Source of the DNA: Halichondria panicea
Lineage: Eukaryota > Porifera > Demospongiae > Suberitida > Halichondriidae
Assembly: GCF_963675165.1 (NCBI RefSeq)
Contig: NC_087378.1
Span: 6,629,205-6,693,204, forward strand
Direction: 5' to 3'
DNA: 64,000 bases
Shown here: in pieces, positions 12,229 through 54,860 of the stretch
Position numbering within the stretch: the stretch's first letter is position 1
Layout of the letters: every line of letters begins with the position of its first letter
Notes under the pieces: generated by a model
The model's input: only the letters and a program-made list of their open reading frames with translations
Databases searched by the model: none
What the model was told of the DNA's origin: nothing
Position numbers and translations under genes: made by a program

Positions 12229-13150
12229 ATGGATTCATTTGCATTTAACCCGACAGTGCTACCAAGCATCCCCGAGCGCAAGGGGACCCTTCTTCTCAAG
12301 TCTGAGCATATGAAATATGGCAGACCAACCTTGAATTCCAACTGGTAAGCAATACTTATACGTACATGTACCTAGACCATTACACCATACTATACTATAC
12401 TATCTAGATCACACACAAATGAACACAAAAATTGGACACCCAAAAATTATTTTATATACCACCCACCGTACAGGCATGATGATCGAGAAGCTGAGCCTAA
12501 AGACTATGACATCTGCAACAGTGAGGAAAGAAACTTGCTTACATGTACCTACAACAGAATAGGCAACGTCACAGATGGGGTGAGATAATAATATTAATAT
12601 AGCTACACGATAAATACCTTATCCATTTTAATTGCTTTTTCTTAGTCACTGAAGAGTGCTAAAACGACTCAGCAAGAATCCATGAGTGAGGTTGAAAGGC
12701 TGAAGAGTGACTTTGAGAGCAGGGACATCAATAAAAAGATGGTCTCTGAGGCCAATTTTTGTGAGGCCACTCAAGACAGGCAGACAGGAAAGCCTGACAG
12801 GGGTTACGGCAGCGTACTCCCACGACACAAACTGGACCACGGGACTAGGTACCTTACAACCACACATAAGATCGACTATCAGTACCCATTCCAGTGGTCT
12901 CCAAAACAAGAGGTAAGACTAGAGCTACCTAGCCATAAGTAAAACCAAATCAGATTGTGCGTTTTGTCGCTGACCTAGCATCATCATTTGTGTACACACC
13001 CACATTTACACGCAGACTACAGAGACACCCCCAGAGCCACGGTTCAACCATGAGAGGTCAGAGTTCACAGACACAGCTAACCATCGCCGTCCCGGACTCA
13101 ACACATGGCAAGACTGCAATGGAACTGTCAGAAACTATTACCAGTCATAA
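12229..13150 (+). CDS. CFAP95: Cilia- and flagella-associated protein 95
   Basis: Ciliary microtubule inner protein family (human C9orf135). Four exons: 12229-12344, 12474-12579, 12646-12912, 13016-13150; 207 residues, human about 229. Seen: PERKGTLLLKSEHMKYGRP, then WHDDREAEPKDYDI, which fits the family pattern ERKGSL...HxKY...WHRDREAxPKxYDI, then TGKPDRGYGSVLPRH and a C-terminal FTDTANHRRPGLNTWQD. The stop is 88 bp from the stop of MFSD2 on the other strand (tail to tail). Confidence 0.9.
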
Positions 13151-13238
13151 TAATTATAATTTATTATGTACATGTACACTGTTACAATACTTTTTAAAAG
13201 AGCACACAAAAATGTAAATACAAAACAGAATATTATTG

Positions 13239-16200
13239 CTAGAAAAATGTTTGCTTTGGATCATTCTCGTCCTTATCGTCCTTGTTGGATGTTTTTCGAT
13301 AAGACCCCTGACTTCTATTAGTGATGGAGATGCTCCTCCGTCTGTCAGAATAGTTCTCCTCGACACTCGATGACTGGAGCTTCCTACAGGTGGGCAGTGA
13401 AATGAAAGCAAAATTACTAATTATTATGTACACCAAAGGTAGTAGGTCTACACAACATAGCCAGGTAGTAGACACAAGCATAATTATCAGACAAAAGAAA
13501 ATAGGTATGTCTAGAAAATAGGTACGTCTACTCTTTACCTTTAAGATGTGGGCACTAACAAAAACACAGCCTCTATAACCTTTGTTTACGACATATCGAT
13601 TTTGGCCTAATACAGACATTTAATATATTCACCTCCTGGCCGCTAGCAGCCTCTTAGTGTTCTCTCTAGTTTGCTCAGTAATGGGGTACAAGTGGAGGAA
13701 TATTAGAGCAAGAAGGATGAACAGGATGGGGGGGACGGAGACGAGGAGCTTGAGAGTGAGGGAGAACTGCCATGGTTGAGTACAAAGCGTCTCATCATAA
13801 CCCACGAGTCTGTGTGTGTGTGAGCGGGCAGAAGAAGTAATGCGTGACAATATTCACTGGAAAAAAAGAGAGACTAAAAGCGTGTGTGTTGGAATGTATA
13901 CCATATCTCCACTCACTTATAAATGGCGGTCGAGATGCCAAGGGTGACACCTCCGGCAAACTTGTTCCCGAACACAAAGTAGGCGTAAAATAACTCTTCT
14001 CTCCGTACGTCCCTCGCTAGAACGGCATCATCGATCACATCCGGTAACATGGACCTGTGTGTAATGATAATCACATGACAGCCACATGACGAGGGCATAA
14101 TCGATTGACTCACCATGGCAATAGATAGGCACAGGAGACACCCATCCCCCCTAGGAAGCCCATAGGGTAGATGAGATACTTGTAGAACGGTACAAACAAC
14201 AGAGACACCAGACAAGGCATGAATACCCACATTCCAACAGAAAATGCCGTTTTTTTACCAAACTTTAAAATAACCCATTGCCAGAACGGCATCCACGCAA
14301 TGGCCGACACTAGTAACACTGCTATGACATACGGGTACTGGTCTTCCAGTCCCACGGAATATTTGACGTATAGTGCCATGTTGCCCTGTACAAACTGTGT
14401 GTGTGTGTGTGTGTGTGGGGGGGGGGGGGGAGGGGGGAGCATAATAAGGGGTGAGGGAAGAATACTGGCATATACACACTTACCTGTACTGCTAGCCACG
14501 AGAAGAGCTCTAAAAGAAGCAAGATAACGTATGGTTTGAAGCTGAATACTTCTCTGACTCCCTTGAAAAAGCTGATACGCTTGCCAGTCATCGACTCATC
14601 TAAAAGAGAGAGCTAGTATTACAATAGTTCACACACACACTCACACACACACTCACACACACTCACACTCACACACACACACACACTCACACTCACACAC
14701 ACACACTCACACACACACACTCACACACACTCACACTCACACTCACACACACACTCACACTCACAGACACACACTCACAGACACACACTCACACTCACAC
14801 ACACACTCACACTCACACTCACACTCACACTCACACACACACAATGCCAACCTTTCTGCTCCTTCACTCCAAGGAAGGCGATGAGTATAAAGATGACTAT
14901 GAGCACACCCAGGGTAATGGCGTGGCAGAGATACGCCCACCTCTTGCTATAATCAGGTAACCTCTTGCCCCCCGCCTCACACGGTTGTTTTACACCGAAA
15001 CCAACAAACCCGGCGAAGTAGGCAGTGTACACTAGAATGCCCAAAAGAGTGCCTGAGAGCTCAAAGCAGATACCTGGACAGTGGTGAGTAGAGAACAGGT
15101 GTATATGTTAACGTATAGGTTAACGTATAGGTTAACGATAGCTCTGTGCAAGTATCTGCAACTAGCTCGTTTTGAGGTGATTGCTATAGCTACAGGTACA
15201 AAATGCACGTTAGGACAATATCTTCTTAGCTATAGTAATAATCCGAGCATACGCAGAGAGGAACAGTCACGATACAAACTCACGATAGAGTGTGACAGAG
15301 TCCCTCTCCTTGTTATCGTTGGAGAGGTGCATTGTGAGGGCAGTGTAGGGTACATGGATGCACTGCATCAGGGGACACAATTCATAGTACACTATTAACA
15401 TCATACACGTGCACACAATGACAATGCCAACAAAGCTTCAATAATTATGGTACAACCTTACTGTAACTTTGGGCACCCATGCCTAAAAACTGTGACAGGC
15501 CACCAAAACACAAAGACTTTGATGTGTCTGACCAAATCTGAAACATTATACAAGCTCTCTAATGTTAACAGAATGTGATAGAGTGATGTGTGACTCACAG
15601 TGAGGAGAGCTTGGAAGGCAAAGTAGAGAAGGAGGTAGTAAATGAACTTGATTTCTGATGGCTGTTCATCAAACGGCCCGGGGACAAACCATAGAAACGA
15701 GTACACCAAACCAGCAGGTACAGCGGCTGATATCATCCTGGTAGTGAGGATAAAAAGCATAAAGTCTAGTGAATCAGTTCTACAATAATCCTTTGTAGAT
15801 ACATTAAATACGTACGGTTTAAACTACTGGTTTTTGTCTGATCACTGAAGGCAACATAGAGCCTGCCCAGTAAAAAATACATCTTATAGACAAATGTGTC
15901 ACATCTCTAGATGCCTAATACCAGTATGACATCCAGACCACACCCACTCACCAGGGCCTGAGTCGGCCAAAACGTGTCCTGGTGATACTGCAGAGGTAGC
16001 CTACAACTGGGTCTGTGATGGCGTCCCATACACGTCCACTGAACACTATGATCAGGACGTAGGTGGGGTCCAACTGTATGAGTGTGTGGGGGGGAGGGTT
16101 GGTGGTTATTTTTGGGACATGTATTGAAAGCAATACAATCATAATTATGTTTGCACGCACAATGCAGTCTATTCCTTTCAGTGTGTGTGTGGTAATGAAA

Positions 16201-16549
16201 ACAAATATGCATCTATATACTCACAATGGCAACCTCCAGTAAGAAGATGCTGAGATAGAAGCCCACTACAGTGTTGCACATTGAGTAAGGAAGTGACCCA
16301 GTGGCATAAGCTATCTTCCTCCATAACGGGACCACATCAGAAGGGTCTACCCGTCTCTGCAGGGGGCATGAGTGAAAGATGTGCATAACTGAGTATGAGT
16401 GTGCCCTAGTAGATATCTCACAATGCCTCATAGTTAGTTTAATATACTCAACTACATACTTTTGTTGTATTTCCTTCAAAGACACTTTCTTTGCTGCTGG
16501 TGTAACTCCCTGGTGGAGTTTTGTCGTACGGTTCAGGAGGGGTCTCCAT
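13239..16549 (-). CDS. MFSD2: Sodium-dependent lysophosphatidylcholine symporter, MFSD2 type
   Basis: Twelve-helix MFS/GPH-family transporter; vertebrate MFSD2A and MFSD2B carry lysophospholipids across membranes. Eleven exons: 16460-16549, 16225-16356, 15952-16073, 15599-15737, 15284-15362, 14852-15073, 14484-14599, 14114-14385, 13917-14054, 13633-13809, 13239-13383; 543 residues. Seen: FSGRVWDAITDPVVGY with the two cation-site Asp residues of helix 2, HVPYTALTMHLS, ERDSVTLYR, FGKKTAFSVG, PWSMLPDVIDDAVL and FGNKFAGGVTLGIST, all shared with MFSD2A. The C-terminal tail is long, basic and Ser-rich. It cannot be split into A or B from this sequence. Confidence 0.92.
14397..14430. repeat. (GT)n/poly-G tract in MFSD2 intron
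   Basis: A GT run followed by a long G run lies just upstream (gene sense) of the acceptor of exon 14114-14385. Confidence 0.8.
14628..14843. repeat. CA/TCACA microsatellite, about 215 bp
   Basis: Almost the whole MFSD2 intron between exons 14852-15073 and 14484-14599 is made of CACACA interspersed with TCACA and AGACA. It begins right after the donor. Confidence 0.9.
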
Positions 16550-16904
16550 CTCCTATCTTTCTGTCCTGTGTCCTGTGTCCTGTGTCAGATCAGACGCTAG
16601 CGCTACATGAATAGCTGCAAGAGATTAATTAAGAAATCTGAAGAAATCTCTGCAAGCAAGCAATCACATGACAGAAATACGAGCTCCTCCCCTTCTCTGC
16701 TAATATTATCCTCGATTCCAGGCCGCTCTGACTAGCCTCCACCCATAGAAAGTAATTTATAGTATCTGTATGCTCCACCTTTCTTTCTGTACAATTGACG
16801 ACCTCTGCAGAAACTCTGTTGATGTGCACATGTGTTGGTAAGTGCATCCTCTTCCCCTATCTACTCCTCTGCTCATACCTGCTCCTCCCACACACTCACA
16901 GATC
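16550..16904. promoter_or_regulatory. Divergent upstream region MFSD2 / ECHS1
   Basis: 355 bp between two head-to-head start codons. At 16708-16742 it contains a relic with CCTCGATTCCAGGCCG, the end motif of the Mutator-like family seen elsewhere in the window. No TATA box stands out. Confidence 0.5.
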
Positions 16905-18544
<1,640 letters not shown>

Positions 18545-18900
18545 CTTGTTAGCTAGCTAGAGACGTACGTACCTGTGACCTATTGTGTATAGCCAAACTG
18601 TGGTATAGTTTTGTGATTTATAATGTTGGTTTTCAATAGCAGCTTAGTTACAGTTTTCGGTACCGTGCAACAAGCAAGCAGCATTGCCAAAATTAATTGG
18701 AGAACATCTTGACGCTAATGACATAATTATATGATACACAGAAATTGTTGTGCTATATATTATAGCTAAATACAACAGAAACGGTGTAAGCTATTGTAAG
18801 GTGATATATACATCCAGTGCACAAACAATCACAGTAATCTATACTTCAAACAAAATGAACAGCGGTAAGTTAGGCAATGTTTGAGTGTTTGCAGAGCAGT
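18545..18900. other. Tail-to-tail spacer ECHS1 / SDCBP
   Basis: 356 bp, AT-rich, expected to hold both 3' UTRs and poly(A) signals. No gene or repeat is evident. Confidence 0.6.
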
Positions 18901-21075
18901 TTAAACGTCAGGGATGGAGTGGTCCATCTGCTTCCTGAGGGAGGAGCCCATGCTGCAGGGAGAGAGAGATGGTCATGAAAGGTTGCCACAATACAATACA
19001 GAGCATAGATACTGCTATTGCGCAGCTGTCACTTGAAAGTACAACCTGAGTCAACTGGAATGCCCCCCAACTCGGAGTAAAAGCTGTACATGCAATGTTA
19101 TGCTGCTGTGGTGGTCGGCTTACTTCTTCATGAGGTGGTTGTATACAAAGTCGGGCATGATGGTGATGGTGACTGTAGGAGGGCTCTGAGAGAACACCTC
19201 ACCGACGGCCTTGTCCTTGAGTCCGATCACATTCTGACCGTTGACCTCCGTCAGGTGGTGGTCCAGCAACACTCCATTCCTGAAGGGGGGTTGTGCATGT
19301 AAAGCGTGCAATTTTTGCATACAAAAATACACAAAATTCAAAGGCAAGCACACACACACACACACATAATTATAGTGATTCTTACCTAGCAGCAGAGGTA
19401 TCCTTGACGATAGCCTTGATTTGACCATCTTTGAAGCTGAACCCAATATGGTTGGCACTGTCTTTCTGCATGGTGATGGTCCTCTCAAAGGGACGGTCCC
19501 TCACGGCCAGTTTGATCTCATTGGCTGGAGCAGTCTTGAGTAGTTTGGAGGCCTTGTCACTCTTGTAGCCTGCAACTACCTCTCCATTGATCTGTGAGGA
19601 GAGAGAAAGTTTGCTAGTCACCAAAGGTTAGAAATAAGTCATTCTAAAATGAAAGGTAGGCAATGTTTCAAACATTTTATTTGTTCTAGCTTACACTGTG
19701 GTCTACAAACACAGCTGAATGAACTGAAAGTGCTAGTTAATACACACTCTCACACAAAACTATACAACAACAAAACACACACTTACCATGAGGATTTGGT
19801 CCCCGAATCTAAGTCCAGCCATGGAGGCCGGTGAGCCCTTGGCTACGAAGCACACAAACACACCCTTGCTCACGGAGAACAGACTCAGTCCACACTTGCC
19901 CTTGCCATCCTTACACAGGGTGATCTCACGAACACCTACACATACACAGCAATCATTAGCACTACTTGTCACTACTTGTATGAGATGCACCAGGAGGCAC
20001 ACATGACAAAAACACAAAACACTGAACATACATGATCAATATCTAGGGAGATATGTAAGCAGCATACCAAACACAAATACATAACAGTACATGTATCTAG
20101 ACATGCGGCAGTGGGGCAAATAAGGCTCAGCACAATGGAAAGGTTAGATGCAATGATCAATGGTAATTGGAACTAAACAGAACATGTGATCAAGGTGTTT
20201 AGAACCATACGGGGGAGGGTCTCTTATGAATATTTAATTATCAACAATGCTATCCTGACTATCAGTGAAACACCACACAAGTTGAATCAAAACAGAATAC
20301 CTTCAACGTTCATTCATTACCTACCTTGTTTGATCTCGGCTCTCCTGATTCCAACATTGGCTATTCCAGTTACAGGGCCAGAGTTCTCTCTTGTGGCTAC
20401 AGCTGTACCGGCAGAGGGCACCACTGCACCTCCTGGTCCATGGCGCGGTGGCTGTGTGTATGTGTGTATTCAAATTAGTAGCGGAATGTGGTGACAACTC
20501 GTATCACATGACGGCCTAGATCAAAGATGAAATGCGAACTGGCTTCCATAAAGAGTATCGATTCATTCCCATACAGGATGCCTATCAATAGACAATGGGG
20601 AATTTACATGCACTAACTACCTACATACCACACATGCAACAATCGCTAATTCACACCACCCCCTATACGCACGTTACGGGACTTACAGGTGCATATCGGC
20701 TGAGCTCCAAGCCCATGTAGTCCTCGAGGCTTGGGTAGAGACCACCTCCCCCGATGGCTACCACTGTAGTTGAAGTGGGCCCGGGTGTGGCGGATGAGGG
20801 GGGTGGTTGGTAGGGGGCACTGGGGATAGCTGGAGGGGGGCCGCCTTGCTGTCTTTGTTGGGTCAGTTGAGCCTGAGGGAGGAGGGAGGGAAATGGTAAA
20901 TCATTGAAGGACAGACCTTATTGCAAAACATTGCAAACAGCCTAGTATTAATAGTTATACAATAATAGCTAGTTGATTGCATTTTTGAGGCACACAATTT
21001 TACCACAAACATTCAACTTACATTGGCCATTTTGCCAACGGTCATATCTTCAAGGGAAGGGTACAGTCCAGACAT
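18901..21075 (-). CDS. SDCBP: Syntenin-1 (syndecan-binding tandem-PDZ scaffold)
   Basis: Adaptor with two PDZ domains that binds syndecans, PIP2 and ALIX and acts in exosome formation. Seven exons: 21022-21075, 20687-20872, 20325-20451, 19787-19935, 19386-19591, 19124-19279, 18901-18952; 309 residues, human 298. Seen: N-terminal ALIX-type LYPxL motifs (LYPSLEDM at the start and [13 protein letters not shown] later), a Pro/Gln/Ser-rich linker, [15 protein letters not shown]1 with KCGLSLFSV and [13 protein letters not shown]2 with [21 protein letters not shown] and GQNVIGLKD, and C-terminal MDHSIPDV. This is an intact, strongly conserved copy. Confidence 0.96.
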
Positions 21076-21335
21076 TTTGCTTCTTAGATTATGAGTTATG
21101 AGTTACTAAATTAATGCTTGCTCTTGAAGTTCTGGTCTACAGCGAAAACTGTCCTAGAAATACTCCCAAACTGGAACTGTGTGAGGGTCTATTTGGCCAT
21201 CACATGATACACAAACTTGCTAAGAGAATTACGTCATATAAGTGCGTGCTATCTTTAGAACTGACGCGCCATTGTGAAATTAGCCAGCATAGCGTCTTTT
21301 ACCAGGTAATCAAGTGCGTACAAGATCAAGAGAGA
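21076..21335. promoter_or_regulatory. Divergent upstream region SDCBP / OSER1
   Basis: 260 bp between two head-to-head start codons; likely a shared promoter. No specific site is recognised. Confidence 0.5.
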
Positions 21336-22111
21336 ATGGAGTCACCTACGGCAGACATTAGCATCGGTATGGAGGCTCTGAGACTCGGGATTATAGATAA
21401 GAGGTGAGTTTGGTGTGGTCAAAGCTAAGAAGCTTAGTGAGAGGCGATAGGGGCGTTACCCAGGCAAATTGGAACTATAGTGGTCTCATGTGACCCTTTG
21501 TTGTGGTGACTGTTGTGGTAGAATTAAACCATTGATTAGTAACATGAACAATAGTGGTCACCAGTACAGTCACATGTCAGAACAGTAAGTACACTCAATT
21601 ATTTCCATCTTTATCTCCCTGCAGTGAAACTCCAGAGTCACCTGATGAGAGACTAATGGCAAAGATGGTCGAGAAGAAAACAGTCACCGAAAGTCCACCG
21701 ACCTTCGAAGCACCGAGTGACAGGACCTCGGATCACTTCATCCTCTCATCCCCTCAGTATGGCCAATCACAAACTACACAAATCAACCACCACCCGTATT
21801 TGAGACGAACACAATGTTTGTGTACACACCAAGAAACGGGCTGTGGTGCTTGTCAGAGGCTTAAAACACACGAGCAAGCAGGGGCAAGAACATCGGAAGA
21901 CATTGCTGATTCATTTAATACTCTTAGAGTTACCACAGATACAGTACCTCATAGGACAATCAGTTGCAGGCAACAAGAGGCTGCTTACAGTAACTATAGC
22001 GGTCGATACACATTGGATGACACTACGGTGGATGAACTAGCCGGCTACTTGGAGGAGATGATGTACCTACCCCAGCCAATGTCAGAAATGGCAGAACTCA
22101 TGTACACTTGA
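21336..22111 (+). CDS. OSER1: Oxidative stress-responsive serine-rich protein 1 homologue
   Basis: Two exons, 21336-21403 and 21625-22111, give 184 residues; human OSER1 is longer. The diagnostic part is the C-terminus: LDDTTVDELAGYLEEMM followed by PMSEMAELMYT, matching the conserved end of OSER1 (DD-T-E/DL-GY-E...P-MS-MAE-MYT). A short Cys motif, CLCTHQETGCGAC, matches the CTC...CQC motif that precedes it in vertebrates. The central part is polar and Ser/Thr-rich, probably disordered. In animals the gene responds to oxidative stress and FOXO; no regulatory evidence is visible here. Confidence 0.8.
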
Positions 22112-22853
22112 TAGATAGTGTAGTCTAAATTATGTCTATGTGTGTGGCTGTGTCAGATCATGCTAATATTATTGTTGACCCCCATCAGATTGAGCGTGAG
22201 CTAGAGTATAAGATTGCATATGTCATTAAACTATACAGTAATTTTAATACGTATTATATATAATTATTATACTGCTCTATATACTCATGCATGGACTGCA
22301 CACCACACACGGCCGGGGCCGGTGTGTATATAGAGTGTCTGGACAAAAAACTGCACTATAATTATATATAATAATTATTATAATTATAAATTATTATAGC
22401 TTCATGGATGGACTGCTAATGAGACAGTGGTTGAAAAATGTGATCTTTGAAGGCGAAAAAAAAAAGTTTTCTAGTTGTTGCTTTATAGATTCACGATAAT
22501 TAATTTCCAGGTCAATTACGATAAAAATTTAATCGCGTGTCCATTATGTCAACGCACGGGGTGAATGCTTCTATAGTTGTTGTTATTTTATGTTGCTGTA
22601 AACATGATAACTATGACAATTAAACTATAATTATACACGTCATGTAGACATTACAAGAATGTATAATATTGTATTACACATTGGAGGGCACAAAGAAACA
22701 AAGTTTGTCAATATACAGCTGCTCTGATTAAACGATGTAAATGTACATCTAGAAATGGTACATGTAGTAATAGGGTAAATAGAACGAAAATTCAATAGCA
22801 AAGAAAGAGTTCAGTTAATTAAGACCTTGAATCTCAAGCACCGACCCAGCTAG
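22112..22853. other. Tail-to-tail spacer OSER1 / TPR
   Basis: 742 bp, very AT-rich, with runs of ATTATAATTA near 22360-22400. Expected 3' UTRs of both genes. I see no open frame or structured element. Confidence 0.6.
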
Positions 22854-52402
<29,549 letters not shown>

Positions 52403-52619
52403 TTTACTGATATTAATTTTGCTGAGTAGGCAATTCCTAGCGCTCCACGTGGAGTCACATGTAAACAACCGGAAGTCTATTATGTTGCCTTGGCAATAAG
52501 CAATAACCTCAGAGTGAAAAAGCTACAAGATAGTATTATCATCAGAACAACAGGGTGAAAGTTAGTTGTTAGTTATTGTGTGGAAACTGCTCAGACGTCT
52601 TGATCACAATTGAGGAGGT
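52403..52619. promoter_or_regulatory. Divergent promoter region TPR / TEKT2
   Basis: 217 bp between two head-to-head start codons. It contains an ETS-type site ACCGGAAGT (52468-52476), a forkhead site TGTAAACA (52460-52467) and an X-box (52484-52497). ETS sites are common in housekeeping divergent promoters (TPR side); forkhead plus X-box is the known FOXJ1/RFX ciliary combination (TEKT2 side). Confidence 0.65.
52484..52497. promoter_or_regulatory. RFX X-box-like site upstream of TEKT2
   Basis: GTTGCCTTGGCAAT differs at two positions from the canonical GTTGCCATGGCAAC. It is about 125 bp upstream of the TEKT2 ATG and 17 bp from a forkhead consensus. Confidence 0.7.
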
Positions 52620-54752
52620 ATGAACAGCAAGTACCCCACCAAATTTGCCCCCGCTGACTGGCACACATCGAATCATATGATAGCCTCCAGTGCTGAGAGG
52701 CAACAGAGCATAGCCAGAGATGTCAGAGAGCAGAGCAAGATAGTGCAAATTGAAACAGGTTAGAGATCACATAATCGCAATTCAGTTAAAAGTTTTGGGT
52801 TACCGAAACCCAAATACCATGTAGCTACTCACATAATTAATTTATGTCTGCTCATGTACAGATAATAAGACCCGGTGGACACAGCATGACACCAACACCA
52901 AACTGGATGGGAGGATCAGTGAAATCACACAGTGGAAGGAAAATCTGAGTCGAACTCTCACCGACACAGAGAAAGAGATTGAAAAGGTGCGTTCCCACAC
53001 ACAGCTCACATCTGCCACAATACACGTTCAAGTATGCATATAAGTATGCACAAGTACATCCTTTGACTCGAACTGACCCCCCCCCCCCCACAGTTGACAG
53101 AAACTAAGGAGCGTTGTGAGAAGGCTCTTGAGGAGAAGGCACTACCTCTCGATGTTGTACTCGAGTGTTTGTCTCTGAGAGAGCAGAGAGTGTCCATAGA
53201 CCTAGTGAGGGACGACGTGGAAGCTGAACTGCACAAAGTAAGTGGTATGGTTGCGGGGCTTACTGACTACTATGGTCATCCTATGATTGCTTATGCAGTA
53301 ATACAGTTTCAGTGTATTTACGAATTATTTGTTTTCTGCTGCAGGAGCTTGAGACGATCGAAAGGATCAGGAGCACTCTCCATGCGAATGTTAACTCTGC
53401 ATTTGAGCAAATCTGTGTGCTGCAGGACTGTCACCAAGGGCTTTGCATTGACCTCACAGACAAACACTCAGCACTGGCCATTGACTCAGAATGCTTGAAC
53501 CTCTCAGATCAGTCTAAGGCCATTTCACTCCAGAAGGACCCCACACGCATTAAGAAGAAGTGAGCTCCATTGTTAAATTGAGGCACATGATTGTACATTG
53601 CTTGAAACCACCCCAATATTGACTATAGGAACATACATTTTGTAACTTAACTGTTTTCCTAATAGGCCTAAAACTACATTTGTGTATTAGGAAAGGGGTT
53701 ACTCAAATTTAAGTAACATAGTCTTTCACCCTTTCGATCCTCATAATTATATTCATAGGTGATGGTTTATATTCTGCTAATGAACCCCTCCCCCCCCCCC
53801 ACGCACAGCATAATGACTCCTGATCAATGGGTGTCCTACTCCGCCCATAACACGTCTCGAGCAAATGCTGAGATGAGGACCTCTATTAGGATAAGAGAGA
53901 GCATCAACCACACCATTCAGCAGACTGGGCTCCAACTGGAGGCTCAGTGGACCACCACCAACTATGCCTTCCGTAAGAGGATCCACGAGATGGAGCAAGC
54001 TATACACGAGCTGGAGTGGCAGCAAAAGAATGTGAGAGCTATGTGTGTACAAGTACACTGACTGTAGTTGAATTACCTGTAGCATACCAACAGGGACATG
54101 CATTCCACAAAAGATTATGAAAGTAGTGATGCGTGTTATTACGTACTGTATATTGTCTAACTCTTGCTTTAATAATTATCATCTAGCTGTTAAACCAGCT
54201 ACAAAGCTCCTTTTAATTTCAGCATGCCATGGCAGGTCTCCATTCTACTCTCTATTCTAGGGCTATTTTTAAGTCTCCCTAAACTGATTCTTAAACATAC
54301 TGTACATCCTCTTCCCCAGACTGAGACAGAGGTAAGAGAGGTTGAGGATGAGATCAGCTGTCTGGAGAAGTCACTGGCCCTCAAGATACCTCCCATGATG
54401 GTGACACAGACACGACTGGAGAACAGAATACAGCGACCTAATGTGGAGCTATGCAGGGACCAGACTCAGTATCAGATGGTGGAGGAGATTGCTAAGATTG
54501 GGGACTCTCAGCAAGCACTCAAGGAGAAGCTTGCCGTCACACAGTAAGTTGCTTCAAACATGACTTTTTACAGTGTTTAAACCCACTCAATTGCTTCCCT
54601 GCAGGTATACACTGGGTGCCCTTCAACGCACCCTGGACCGCATCAAGAGAGACCTTGATGTGAAGACCAACTCCCTTGAATTGGACCAGCAGTGTATGCA
54701 AGTACGAGAGAAGCTAGCCCAAGACACCACTGAACTAACAGCTAGTCAGTAA
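52620..54752 (+). CDS. TEKT2: Tektin-2
   Basis: Filament-forming coiled-coil protein inside ciliary doublet microtubules. Seven exons: 52620-52758, 52862-52986, 53094-53237, 53345-53559, 53809-54031, 54320-54543, 54605-54752; 405 residues, human 430. Seen: ADWHTSNHMI, ETDNKTRWTQHDTNTKL, KALPLDVVLECLSLREQR, QKDPTRIKK, ATT-type segment TTNYAFRKRIHEMEQ, and the tektin signature RPNVELCRD followed by QTQYQMVEEI. DxWHTxxY, LPLDV-ECL-LRE and DPTR are tektin-2 rather than tektin-1/3/4 features. The C-terminus is about 25 residues shorter than in human. Confidence 0.94.
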
Positions 54753-54860
54753 ATTTAAGGATACAGACTTTTTAGAACACACTTTAATTTTATCACCGGT
54801 TGAGTTGTACAAACACCAATACAACATGTGGCATGTATAATGACAGAGTAAAATTGGTTG

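Noticed and set aside
16842-16904. Upstream in-frame ATG of ECHS1
   Set aside because: It adds a Pro-rich leader before an otherwise typical mitochondrial presequence; the sequence just before the inner ATG resembles UTR or intron end.
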